From contig CAJVPP010000649.1 in NCBI GenBank assembly GCA_910592005.1, positions 1-28,260 on the forward strand: DNA of 28,260 bases. The letters are read 5' to 3'. The notes beneath the pieces were generated by a model. That model was given only the letters and a program-made list of their open reading frames with translations, did not search any database and was not told where the DNA came from. Position 1 is the stretch's first letter. Every line of letters begins with the position of its first letter. Both the position numbers and the translations under genes were made by a program. The DNA is from Funneliformis mosseae (lineage: Eukaryota; Glomeromycota; Glomeromycetes; Glomerales; Glomeraceae). Shown here in pieces: positions 1 through 10,651 of this stretch.

Positions 1-65
1 TAATAAAATTATAATATTTAATAAATTTAATAAATATAATATATCAATTTTATATACTTATTTGA

Positions 66-250
66 CTGAATTGATACTAAATTAAGGCCAATTTTAGGCT
101 GATTTATGGTTATTTAAATTCTGAATTAATGCTGAATGATGCTGAATTTGAGATCAATTTTAGGCTGATTTATGGTTATTTAAGTTCTGAATTGATACTG
201 AATGATGCTAAATTAAGGTCAATTTTAAGCCAATTTATGTTATTTAAGTT
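66..250. repeat. Imperfect tandem repeat, about 65-bp unit, about three copies
   Basis: Three successive units begin at 66, 121 and 187 with CTGAATT(G/A)AT and run through GGCTGATTTATGGTTATTTAA. They are 55, 66 and 64 bp long; the first lacks an internal block of about 10 bp. A related segment in inverted orientation lies at about 318-365 and contains CAAAATTGGCCTAAAATTGG. The arrangement may be the worn end of a transposable element or a small satellite. No coding sequence is visible. Confidence 0.7.
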
Positions 251-375
251 TTGAATAGTTATGTCTGATTGGAGTCGATTAGCGTCTATCAGCACCTGTT
301 TGTGCTGATCAGAAAATATGGCAAATCAGCCATAAATAGTATCAAAATTGGCCTAAAATTGGCTATCTGATTTTT

Positions 376-1170
376 AGCTGATTTGGACTATTTCGACTAA
401 TAATAGCTTATTTATTTATGTTTTGTTATATTTATTTAAATTTTTCAGATATTTATTTTTTATAAAACAGTTAACTATTATCAATTATTTTAGAAATTTT
501 TAAATTTCTCTTACTATATTAAAAGTAGCCACCAAAATTTATGTGATATTTGCAAGGTATATTTATATAAAAAGTTATATATAAAAAGTAAGTATAATAA
601 CTATTTTGTCAAAATGACTTTTTTATATTTTTGTTCTTATAGTTTATATATGCATAAAAATTTTAAGTATATATTTATTAATAACTTTTATATTAGTGAC
701 TGTTTTCTAGTTTATTATATATTTTTTTTGATTTCTATATACAATTAACTTTTATACAATGAATTATAATATAACAAATTTCACAATACAACAAATTTTT
801 AGTATAGTACAGATTTTTTTATATTAAAAAAATCTTGTTATAATAATTTTTACTAGTTAAAAACTATATAATAATGTATAAAGAAAATTTTATAAATATA
901 TATAATAATGACTCTTTTTAATAAATTCATATATAATGAACTCTTTTTTTAATACAATAAAGATTTTAAAAAACTTTAAAAAAAATTAGAACACAATAAA
1001 AAAAAATAAAGAAAAGAGGAATAAAGTAATACAATACTTAATAGTAATAACAATTAATCAAATTATTAGCATGCTAATTTCTAAATAATATCTATGTCAA
1101 AAAGGACAGATAATATGTTAAGCTATTAATAAATTATTAAATATATAATATGTAGTACTTTATATTATAT
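376..1170. other. A+T-rich noncoding DNA
   Basis: This stretch is almost entirely A/T with homopolymer runs and no open frame of note. Around 744-955 there are GTTCATTATAT-like and AATGAACTC-like phrases resembling those in the pogo-like remnant at 1172. They could be an older, more degraded copy, but the similarity is too weak to call an element. Confidence 0.5.
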
Positions 1171-1171
1171 A

Positions 1172-1337
1172 CAGTCAACTCTTATTATAATAAACTCTAT
1201 ATCCTAAACCTCAACTTTGCTATAAGGCTATAGTGAAGATTTTAAGAGATTTGATTGGCCAATTCACTATAATAAGATTATTTTTATTATATTTGTTCAA
1301 AAAATTCATTATATTAAAAGTTCACTATATTAAAAGT
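1172..1337 (+). mobile_element. Pogo/Tigger-like terminal remnant (solo end)
   Basis: The segment begins CAGTCAACTCTTATTATAAT directly after a TA dinucleotide. This is the style of terminus seen in pogo/Tigger DNA transposons, which start CAGT and duplicate TA. Further in, the phrase TTCA(C/T)TATATTAAAAG occurs twice in tandem near 1306-1336. No matching opposite end (GAGTTGACTG-TA) was found, so this is a remnant. The hAT element at 1338 starts immediately after it and may have inserted into it. Confidence 0.4.
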
Positions 1338-4308
1338 AAGGCTTTTAATTGAATTGAGTAAGATCAATGATTGATTATTTCAATCAATTTGTTGATCGCA
1401 GAATATTGCCATCAATTAAAATTAGACTAATTTTAATTAATTTTTAATTAATTAAATTTCTATGAATGATCAATTAACAATTATTATATTTGATTAATTA
1501 TGTCATTATAATATAATATGGCATATAAATAAATAATAAACAAAACTAAATAATATCATTATTAAAGAAAGAAAATTCTTTTTAAAGTTCAATAATATTC
1601 GTAAAAGGAGAAAAATTTTTTTATTCTTAAGATATAGCAACTAGTCTTTTAACATTGAAGTATTTTAAATAAAATTATCATAGTTATAGTATTATTCATT
1701 TTTTTTATCATAAAAATGTATTTCAAAGTATCAGATTTTTATCTATAATATTTAAATTTTTAAATATCAGATGATAATAACAATACGTTTAATTTTAACA
1801 TGAAAAATTCAAATTTTTTTTAATATTCTTTTAAATACTAGATCAGAATAAAAAATATTAACACTAAACAATATTATTTTGATTTGGTTAACTAAAAAAA
1901 ATAAAATTGTTAATTTATCTTCAGATATTAATTAGCAAGAACCTCAGTGGTTTGAAATTGAAAATAATAAAACAAGTTGAGTGTGAAAGCATTTTGGAAT
2001 CAAAACTAATAGACATTCTTATTATAGATATAAATATTAAAAAATGAAATAGAAGAAGAGTATAATTATAGTTGTATATATAATACTCAAACTAGTACTT
2101 AATAACATTTAAATTCTGTTCATAAAGAGTTTAAAAAAGAAAAATTGGTAAGATAACATTATTATTACACATTTTTATTATAGATAGATATACATTAAAT
2201 TAATATATTATTTTTACTTTTTAGAAACAATTAAAGTAGATGATCAAATAAAAAAAGTTATGCTACATAAAGAACCTAAGCAACGTGAATTAAGGAATAC
2301 TTTGGCTAATTGGCTAGTAACAGATTCTCAACCTTTTAATTCAGCAAATAGAGAAGAATTTTTACGTATGATTAATAAGTTTGATCTTACATTTTAGCTA
2401 CCATGTTATGTAATGATTAAAAAAGATATTGGTTATGGATATCAAGCTGCATTTCAGGCTATAAAAAAAATGATTACGCATACCTGTGATACAGTAGCTA
2501 TAATTACAGATCTTTAGACATCTCACACAAAATCAGGTTATATTAAAATTACATGTCATTGGCTTATAGAAAATATGAAATTATATGATATATTAATTTG
2601 TGTTACACTAATTAATTATCCTCATAATGGCAATAATATTTGCCAAACTATTTTAACTAAACTTCAACTGTTTGGATTAGATAGTAAAGTAAATTTAGCA
2701 ATTAGTGACAATAATAGTAATATGATTAAAGCTATCCATGAATGGAATAGTATTAATCATATTCTATGCAGTATATATATATTGCAACTTTGTGTTATTA
2801 AAGGGTTAAAAAAAATTAAACTATATACCAAATGATTTAAGGAATTAATTCAATTTTTTAATTCTTTAAAATAAAATAAACGGTTAGAAGGGCTCAGAAA
2901 GAAATTGCATCTAGATATGATATACAACTAGAAAATAATTCAATTTTATTGATTTAACATCAATTAACTAACATCTATTAAAAATTTTGCAAACTATTAA
3001 TAATATTAAGATCTGATAAGGATCATTTTTAGCTTCTTAAAAAAGATTACAAGTATTAAAAGATCCTATTAAATTGGTTCTTTTAAATTTATGTCTAGAG
3101 AATAAATTTAAAAAAGATTATGAAAAATTAAGAATGTGAATTCTTTTAAATTATGAATGTATTTTATTAAAAAAAATTAATTGTTTTTTTAAACTAATTA
3201 AAGAAGCAACAGAATGGTTAGGTAATCAAAAATATTGTATATTTTCTTTAATATATCAATCTATTTATACATTATATTATGATTATATACCAGATATAGA
3301 TGATAATATTATTAACGAAAGTGGTAAGTATATATTTAAATAATTAAAAATAATTAAATTATATTTATTAATATTAAAATTCTTTTTTTTAGATAATAAT
3401 AATATTACTATAGATGAGGATTCTGTAGATAATGAAATTATACTAGATAATAAAGAAAGTGATGATAATAATGATGAGGAACAAATTTTTTCAAATAATA
3501 CACAAATGTCTTTATCAGAAATTAATAATATTATTAATTCTGTCAAAAAAGTAATATATAACGCATTATTAAATATTTTAATTCACCATTTAAAATTGCT
3601 GTATTTACTAGCTTTTTAGATTCAAAATTTAAAAAAATGTATAGATGGCCTGAAGAAATATGTGAAATAGCAATATTTTCATTAAAAAGTAAATATTATT
3701 TATTAAAAAATGAAGAAACTGTTATGCCTTAAATAAATTCAAGAAATAATTATCTAATAAATAGGTTTAAATTACATTTATTTAGATCTATGAAATAATG
3801 AAAAAGATGATAAAATCAATTGCTATTTGCATAATTTTAGAACTTCACAAGCTATATTCAAAATGGATCCATTTCAATAGTGGATTGATAATAAAAAGAA
3901 ATTCCAACTTTATTTAAAGTAGCTAGAAATATTTGAGTGTACTAGCCACATCTGTTTTAAGTAAGCGGCTTTTTAGTAATGCTAGAAATCAAATTACCAA
4001 AGATCAGATCAGTTTAAAACCAGAGACTATTAATGAATTATTGTTTATAGTAAATATTATAATCCTTTTGTATAATTATATGTTGGCAAATTAAAGAGAT
4101 TTTAGTAGTTATTATAATATTTGTAATTAATAAAAATTAGTTTATTGTAATTTTTGATGCTTATATTAATATTAATAATCAATCAATGATCAAGCAATTA
4201 AGAAATTGATCACATATGATCAATCAAATAAATCAATTTTTAATCGATCAAGTAAGTAAGAGATTGACTAAATCATTAATTATAATTTTTTTATCAATTA
4301 AATGCCTT
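1338..4308 (+). mobile_element. Degenerate hAT-superfamily DNA transposon
   Basis: Terminal inverted repeats AAGGCTTTTAATTGA (1338-1352) and TCAATTAAATGCCTT (4294-4308) match at 14 of 15 positions. Sub-terminal regions on both sides are rich in GATCAAT/ATTGATC motifs, a common place for transposase binding. Flanking sequence gives an imperfect direct repeat, TTAAAAGTAA at 1330-1339 against TTAAGAGTAA at 4307-4316 (9 of 10). It overlaps the repeat tips, so the exact duplication of about 8 bp is ambiguous. Inside is a transposase pseudogene with BED finger, DDE-type core and hAT dimerisation region, which identifies the superfamily. The element is not autonomous because its transposase is interrupted by many stops and frameshifts. 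Confidence 0.8.
1944..4094 (+). pseudogene. hAT transposase pseudogene (BED finger, RNase H-like core, C-terminal dimerisation domain)
   Basis: hAT transposases cut and paste their element in the nucleus. In order, the sequence shows: a degraded BED zinc-finger region at about 1944-2147 (YSC, then HLNSVH followed by KEFKKE); a probable intron 2148-2224 (GTAAGA...TTTTTAG); a core exon from about 2224 containing FLRMI, GYGYQAAF, ITDL-stop-TSHTKSGY and the conserved ISDNNSNM; a probable second intron 3324-3392 (GTAAGT...TTTTTTAG); an acidic Asp/Asn/Glu stretch; and finally FTSFLDSKFKKMY, RWPEE, SVLATSVLSKRLFSNAR and LKPETINELLF, the hAT dimerisation signature. In-frame stops lie at 2395-2397 and at 2515-2517, where the family has Trp (TTDxWTS). 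Several frameshifts follow 2835. The reading ends at TAA 4092-4094. The only sizeable uninterrupted piece with an ATG is 2575-2835. Family identity is firm; the intron limits are inferred. Confidence 0.88.
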
Positions 4309-7025
4309 AAGAGTAACTATTTACTTATTATTTCTATATTGATAATGAATAAATAATATATGTCTAAAATAACTTCAGAAAAGATTACAAATGTAGGGTT
4401 CTTCATAATTGATAAAAGAATATGGTAGGGAGAAGAATGCTTAAATTAATAGATATAAGATTTAGACTAACATTTTCAAAAAAAAGAACAAATATTTTGC
4501 AGACATTCTGTAATCTTATTTAGTGAATTTGGGTAATTTTTACTAATATGCAATATATCTATACATATTAATATTCTATTATGTAATAATTTAGTAAATA
4601 GTAGAATAGTAGCATATAAGCAATTTAAAGAGGTATACAAACTGGATATAATTTAGCAGCAATCTGAAAATGAGTAACAGAAATTCTGAGACATACTATT
4701 AAGATTACGAGAAAGGAAAAGTATGTTAAATGATTATATTATTTTCACAATATAATTTAAAGAAAACTTAAGTGAGATTAAATATAATAGTTTTTAAAAT
4801 GCTATATCTTTATTAACAAAATGGATCAAAATAGATAAGATAAACAATAAGATGCTTATAAGGTTGAATAGACTAATAGCAAAAATATGTATAGTATATA
4901 ATGAAGGAAAAGAAGTTAAGTATATAAGCTCAGAAATTTCAAAGAAGCTCAAAATACAAATATTTTCTTGCAAAAGAAGCACAAATTATGCTAACTTTAA
5001 ACCTATGAATTAATGTAAGTTTGGTGAACAGACCTATGAAAATTGTAAAAGATATATTGTTCAAAAGGTAGAGATTATTATCACTTCTAATAGCAGTATT
5101 CATAAATTTTAAAAAATATAATAGACTTATCATAAAAACCAGAAAAATAAGAATATAATTCTAATAGTACCTATTAAACACAGCTAGAAAGGTAAAATGT
5201 GATAACTTATTTTAAAATTCAAATACCAGTTTATCTTGCATAGGTAATTATCATATATAATAACTAAGGTTAATGTTAAAAAAAGTTAAAATAGATATTA
5301 GAAGTAAGGAGTTTGCAATAGATTTTACGTTAATAGTGCTTTCATAAGCTCAGATTCTAAATGATATATATCTTAAATAATTCAGTTTTGATAGACTTAA
5401 GCATATAAAAAACTGTAAATAACTTCAAAAAAGAAAGAAAAAAGAAATATAATTGCATTTAAAGATATAATAATATGATCATTCAAATAAAAAATGGAAA
5501 AAAAACTGTATATTATTTTTAAAAAGTATATTAATTATATAAAATTCAATTTTTTTTATAAAATTTAAGTATTATTTTATAAAATATATTTGATACATAT
5601 ATTTCATTATAAGAATTTTTAAAAAATAAAAAATAAAAAAATATAAATAAAAATAAACATTATCATTTATCTATTGAATTCATACAAAAAAGAAAATTAG
5701 TATATATATTTTTATTTTAATAAAAGTATTTACTTAAGTTACAAGTGAAAAAAACATTAGGTGAAGTTGTAATGAAATTTGAATTAAAGAAATATCTTAA
5801 ATAGCTAAAGTAGCTGAGTAAAGGAATTATCTTTTTTTTTAAAAAAAAAATATAAATAAATACTTTTAAAAGTCTTTATATTTTGTGATAATTTTTATAA
5901 AATTAAAATATGCTATTTTATGAATATTATTTTTTTATTAAATATCTGAAAAATTCACTATTTAAAATTAATATCTTAAAATAAAAATTATATTTTTTTA
6001 TGAAAATTTATTCATAATTTCAAATCATCAATTAATTCAATATATTACTATATTTTGATATTTCATTTAAAATATTATATATTTTGAGTTAAATTGTAAG
6101 ATATATATCTTTTATTTTTATCACTTTTATTTTTATGATAACACACTTTTTGAATCCTATTATCAAAGAATATGAGATTATTAAAGAATGCTAGCTTATC
6201 AGATAATTTATAGAAAAAGCTAATTAAATTATAATTCATCAAATAATTGAAGTCATTTTAAAAATGTTTGAACTATAATGTTAAGTGATCTAGTTATTAT
6301 TATTATCTTTTTTATTCTAAATAAGTATTAAATTTTATTAAATTTTATAAATATCAATATATATATATAATCTTAATATTTTAACCTAAACAATTTTTCT
6401 GATTTTTTGATATTGGCATGCATTCACAAATTTTAAAATGAGAATTTAAAAATTTTTCTTTTGCTTGATACTTAAAACTAATAATAATATTAAATAGCAT
6501 AAGATTTTTTATACTAATACTTGTTTATAAATAAGATTAACATTGTTAGTTTTCTAATTTAATAAATAATAAATAAAATAATGGCAACTACTAAATAAAA
6601 ACTGTTATAGTTGATTCTTTTAGTTGACAAATATTTACTAGTAAGTATTATATATATATAAGAGTGACCTTTAAACTATATACAACTTTTCATGTTCTAA
6701 AATTTATTATTTAAAGAATAGTTATTAAAGTGAGTTTCTTTCAAACTTTATGATATGAATTCTATAATAACTTACAAAAAACTCATTATTTGCTTCTTCA
6801 GTTTATAAAAATACTAATTAAAATAATGAATATTACTATTAAAAAATAGAGATTTAATACTTTTTATAATTGAGCTTAACTTTATTACTATGTTAATTCA
6901 TATCAAATTTTGACATTAAACCTATTGTTAAAAAAATATCTGATTTGTCATTAAAGACAACTATTTCTATTTTAACATTTTGAATACAATAATATCTAAC
7001 TTATTTACTATTTATGTAGATATTT
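4309..7025. other. A+T-rich region with one unidentified degenerate coding-like stretch
   Basis: Most of this interval is noncoding. From about 4797 to 5109 on the plus strand one frame runs with a single internal TAA at about 5011 and has a believable composition (for example LLTKWIKIDKINNKML, ISSEISKKLKIQIFSCKR). It has no initiating ATG and no family I recognise. It may be an exon of a decayed element. The rest, especially 5450-7020, is extremely A+T-rich with homopolymer runs and ATATAT tracts and shows nothing else. Confidence 0.4.
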
Positions 7026-7029
7026 AATT

Positions 7030-7694
7030 TCTTTTCAGATTCAGAAAAGGTATAAGCTATATGATACATCTATCAAAACTCCATTGTTAAGTTCATATAT
7101 TCCTACATTATTAGTAAAGTTGCCAGTGTAGTGAGTATATAATGAGAATATTTTTGGTAATAACTTGAGCCTAGGTGTTTAGATAAATGTTTCAATACCT
7201 AAATATACATTTGTTTTATTTGAGATCAAGGAAACAAGATTTTAAGTTAAAAAAAAATCGGATCTGCTTTTGTGAAAAATAATAGTCTAATTAGAAGTAT
7301 GACTTTGAAGTTTAAATTGTAATATTAATTAATAGTTCTTCTTGTTTTTCTATGCTACCTAGCTTTAAAATTTAGTGTATTATAAAAAGAGGTTATAAGT
7401 TTTTTTTAGATTATATTGTTGCAGTAGTTGAAAGTAAATAATAAAAAGTATTTTCTTTTTATATATTTTCTGATTGTATGGTCAGAGAAATTCATCTAAA
7501 ACCTGACCAATTATGTTTATAAAAGCCTGATAATTAATGAAACTCAACAAAATATTTTGATAAGATCAATAACTGTTGATGATGAAGCTTTTGCTGAATA
7601 TCAAAGTTACAAAAAATATATATCAGGAAGACATACTAAAGAAACAAAGATTATTTTTTTTGTTGAACCAAACCAATTGATAAGTCATCAGTAA
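7030..7694 (+). pseudogene. Unidentified degenerate coding region
   Basis: The clearest part is an open frame at 7500-7694 (64 codons, no ATG, ending TAA) that includes SITVDDEAFAEYQSYKKYIS and KETKIIFFVEPNQLIS, with ordinary protein-like composition. Upstream, from about 7040 to 7215, another frame gives YDTSIKTPLL, SYIPTLLVKLPV and KYTFVLFEIKETRF, interrupted by stops. The two parts may belong to one decayed gene with an intron or frameshift between. I do not recognise the family. No neighbours help to assign a role. Confidence 0.3.
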
Positions 7695-8444
7695 TTTTTT
7701 TTAATTTTTAAAAAATGTAACTAACTTACCTTTGTACCTTGGTCTTGGTTCTTGAAAAAAGTTCTAATTAATAATATGTTATACTTTTAAAATATAAAAT
7801 AACTTACTTTGTAAAACGATCTGTTGTAAATATTATTGCACGAATATAATTATTAAACTATTAAACGAATCATTCCAAAAATTCTAGACTTAATCCACTG
7901 GGACCGGTCTTTTAAATCATTCTGTTCTAAAATTTATTCTAATTAATAAGCCCGATCCTTGAGTCCATTTTGTTTTATATAAAATGGTAATGAAAATAAC
8001 TTTGTTATTATACGACAACAAGGATTAAAAGTTATCAACTTTTGAGTGTGGTGAAAAATTTTTCTGTTAATAAATGTAACCACAATAATTTCATCAATTA
8101 TTTGCATCCTTATTATAACATTCATAGGATGGCCAGGAAAGTAAATATTTATTCAGTTATTTGTTGGGTTTTTTTATTTTTAACATAAAATAATTATATT
8201 GATAATGAATTTGTTACTCTGCATATAAGAATTACTACACCTGATTACATTTTAACAACAAATGAAAACAACATGAGTTTGCCAATTAAAATTCTCTTCT
8301 CAGAGGATTGTAGACTTGTCCTTTATTCTGATACATATAATTGGATGTGAAATTTTACATGTCAACATTTTTGATTATAGATAAAGTTTTAAGAAATTAA
8401 AAATGATACACACTAGCTTTCTTATCATTGTAATAATTCTATTA
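7695..8444. other. Intergenic region without a recognisable gene
   Basis: This interval has somewhat more balanced composition than the preceding DNA but no recognised coding or RNA feature. A 60-codon minus-strand frame at 7943-8125 has no family resemblance that I can see and no supporting context. It is left uncalled. Confidence 0.35.
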
Positions 8445-8649
8445 CTAATTAGTAAATCTCTTTATAACACGAAATGTTTGCTGTTGTATATGAAATAAAT
8501 CGATAATAACATCATTCGAGATTGGATATGGTGAAAGCGGTGGATGTTGACGAGGACAGCCTATGTAAATACAATGTGGTGAAATACTCAAAGTACGCAT
8601 TTCTGGAGCAGAACATCCATTATATAGTCGATTTTCTGCATCAATAGTT
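8445..8649 (-). CDS. Orphan exon of an unidentified gene (possible terminal exon)
   Basis: On the minus strand a frame stays open from a credible 3' splice site (TTTAATTCAG just above 8649) to TAG at 8445-8447. It supplies one leading base plus 67 sense codons. The peptide contains TIDAENRLYNGCSAPEMRT, ISPHCIYIGCPRQHPPLSP and VIIDLFHIQQQTFRVIKRF. Its Cys, Pro and His content and base composition are less A+T-biased than the surroundings, which argues for real or recently real coding sequence. The upstream part of the gene is not evident. The hAT-type MITE at 8730 lies about 80 bp upstream and may have disrupted or entered an intron. No family is recognised. Confidence 0.35.
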
Positions 8650-8729
8650 CTGAATTAAATCCGAAAAATATAAATATATAACGTGATATTGAATAAATAA
8701 AACGAATAGAATTCAACTGCCATTAAGAT

Positions 8730-9424
8730 TATAGTTACAGGGCAAAACCCTAAACCCAATTTGGCAAAATTAGAATCTTTTCAGAAATTATTTCGACAGT
8801 TTCGATGGGTTTTGATGGGTTTCGATGGGTCTCGAAAGTTTCGACAGTTTCGATAACAACTTTACGAAATTCGACGGGTTTTAACTGATTTATTGTATCG
8901 CAATGTATAATATAAAATGAGGTTTTAAATTTGTAAGCACAGGAACGTGTTGAAGAATTAGGAGAATTACCTTATAAAGATGATGATGATAGAGGTTGGA
9001 ACTGGGTTTATTTTTATCCGGTTCCAACCTCATATCATCGCACATAAAAGAATTTCATATTAATGCAATGTTAGTCATAATAGATGAATCTTTCAGTCAT
9101 TGTGCTGCATGAGATGTTGTTTTATCTCATTTCAAATTTTACCATCTACTAGTTCACACCTTAATTTAAAAGAAAATTTTTGATTAACGTTTTTTATTTT
9201 TATCAATATATGATATTATTATAAAAGAAAATTACCTTTAATATATATACAAAAATAATAAATTTTAAAATTCAAAATTGTATTTTATATCAAAAGGTTT
9301 CGATGGGTTTCACCACCCGTCAAAACTTTCGCAATTTTGCCTTCAATAAAAATATTTTGCAAAACGTTTCGACGGTTTCGATTTCGATGCCTGTCGAAAC
9401 ACCGGGTTTTGCCCGGCAACCTTA
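8730..9424. mobile_element. Non-autonomous hAT-type element (695 bp) with perfect 8-bp target duplication
   Basis: The left end TATAGTTACAGGGCAAAACC (from 8730) and the reverse complement of the right end, TAAGGTTGCCGGGCAAAACC (ending 9424), match at most positions (17 of 21 over the full repeat). The element is flanked by the exact direct repeat ATTAAGAT at 8722-8729 and 9425-9432, the 8-bp duplication expected of hAT transposition. Sub-terminal blocks carry many TTCGA(T/C)GGGT and TTCGACAG motifs in opposite orientations (about 8790-8880 and 9297-9400), probably transposase-binding clusters. There is no transposase gene inside. An internal hairpin and a short coding-like segment are listed separately. 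Confidence 0.85.
8943..9048 (+). other. Coding-like segment and 21-bp-arm hairpin inside the hAT-type element
   Basis: After TAAGCACAG, which resembles a 3' splice site, the plus strand reads ERVEELGELPYKDDDDRGWN, then WVYFYPVPTSYHRT and a stop. This composition is unusual for the A+T-rich surroundings. The same bases form a strong inverted repeat: GATGATAGAGGTTGGAACTG (from 8985) pairs with the segment at 9018-9039 across a 12-base loop. It may be a captured host exon, or the dyad may be functional for the element. The sequence alone cannot separate the two. Confidence 0.35.
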
Positions 9425-9603
9425 ATTAAGATATTAAATTATACTGGTAGGTAATTCCCATTGGAATCTTGAGAGCTAGTTCTACGACAGAATTTATAGC
9501 ACTACAAAAACCAAGGGCAAGTTATTAGGCAAATGAAATAAGTGAAATGACACTAAAAAAAAATACCGAACTGTTAAACGGCGTAGAGATTCGATTTATG
9601 GTA

Positions 9604-9760
9604 TGGGTCGATTGCTAGGAAAATCAGGTTCCGTGAATTTTTTAACGAAATTGAGATTTTTATTGAATTTTAGGTTTTGATGTTATTTGATTAAAATGCA
9701 TTAAGCTCTTAATTTTAGTGAAAAATTTCTCGGAACCTGATTTTCCTAGAAATCCTCCCA
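9604..9760. mobile_element. 157-bp Tc1/mariner-type MITE flanked by TA
   Basis: The element is almost entirely two inverted repeats of about 45-50 bp. TGGG...TTGCTAGGAAAATCAGGTTCC runs from 9604, and GGAACCTGATTTTCCTAGAA...CCCA ends at 9760. TA dinucleotides lie at 9602-9603 and 9761-9762, as expected for Tc1/mariner mobilisation. It abuts the last recognisable exon of the Uma2-like gene. Reading that gene's strand past the element, at about 9600 down to 9560, gives SLRRLTVRYF, a plausible continuation, so the MITE probably inserted into the gene. A single related arm occurs at 19717-19776. Confidence 0.75.
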
Positions 9761-9771
9761 TATGTTCTATT

Positions 9772-10651
9772 TCATTTCCACAACTTTAATACAACTTCAA
9801 CTCGATTTGGAGCTAACCAAAATTGAGTGGTCTTTTGGATAATACTTTCAAGACTTTGTGAATTAACAACCTCAACAATAACGGTTGGCCAAGGATTACC
9901 CTATAACCATTACAAATTTAAATCCAAATTACTCTTTATTTTTCCAATAACATAATAAATTCAAGAAAACATGCCTCAGTATCACATGGATTTGAGCTGG
10001 ATTAGGGAGAAGGTTTGGTACAAATGAAGCATCCGACTATTTATGAGATCCTCTGCCTCCAAGAGCTGAAGCAGCAGAATAACAAAGCTGAATACAACAA
10101 CAGAGTTAAGTTCGCAAATTTAGCAAACTGGAGTGTACATACTTGTGGATCCAGAATTGGTAACTTTATCTTGAAGTTGTAAATTAGAAAAAGCAGATAA
10201 AATTGTCCTGCGAATTCAGTATGTGTTACCTCATGATCACGTTTTGGCAATTCGATTATGATTACAGTTCTATCTCGACATTCCCAGAACTTTGATGTAT
10301 TCGCGCGCTCACATTTCTTTTCAAACTCTTTATAGTTAACAGCTTCCACAAGTATCAGTGGGAGTCTAATAAAATTAAACTAATTTTAGCAAGGATAGTA
10401 GAAATAAAATTTTTTGTTTTGCCATGACCTTACCTTTTTTCGTCAATAATTTTGTAATTTCAGTCGCTCCACCATTTTTTCTCATTTTTATTTGCTTTAT
10501 TAGTAACTACTTCTTCAACATTAGATTTGATAATTTTGACAAACTCCTGAAGCGTCAACTCATCTGCATTTGGATTAGATAAGGAAGATGACGAGCTGCT
10601 TAGGACAGAAGCTAAGGAACTTCGACGCGAACTTAGAGAGGAAGAAGATGC
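9772..10651 (-). pseudogene. Uma2-like (PD-(D/E)XK nuclease-fold) gene, four exons, disrupted
   Basis: Exon 1 (10651-10434) has a Ser-rich start, then ADELTLQEFVKIIKSNVEEV and EKKWWSD with an in-frame TGA just after it. Exon 2 (10365-10143) reads LPLILVEAVNYKEFEKKCER, RTVIIIELPKRDHEVTHTEF. Exon 3 (10087-9975) reads CYSAASALGGRG, SDASFVPNLLPNPAQIHV. Exon 4 (9900-9772) reads GNPWPTVIVEVVNSQSLESI, then KTTQFWLAPNRVEVVLKLWK and TGA. Introns are 10366-10433, 10088-10142 and 9901-9974; the last begins GC instead of GT. The last exon matches the Uma2/DUF820 pattern of an acidic hydrophobic VEV strand followed by Lys and a WL-N-RVE strand, the core of a PD-(D/E)XK fold. Bacterial Uma2 proteins are putative nucleases; the role in fungi is unknown. 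Defects are no evident ATG, the exon-1 stop, a TAG in exon 3, a one-base loss before the third intron, a likely internal frame slip in exon 2, and the MITE at its 3' end. Confidence 0.7.

Noticed and set aside
3283..3546. Minus-strand 87-codon ORF rich in Ser/Leu/Ile
   Set aside because: It is the shadow of the plus-strand acidic, Asp/Asn-rich stretch of the hAT transposase pseudogene.
4794..5133. Two overlapping minus-strand hydrophobic ORFs
   Set aside because: They lie opposite a plus-strand coding-like frame, and their hydrophobicity follows from A+T-rich antisense of Lys/Asn/Ile codons.
7943..8125. 60-codon minus-strand ORF as a gene
   Set aside because: It has no family resemblance, no splice context and no neighbours to support it.
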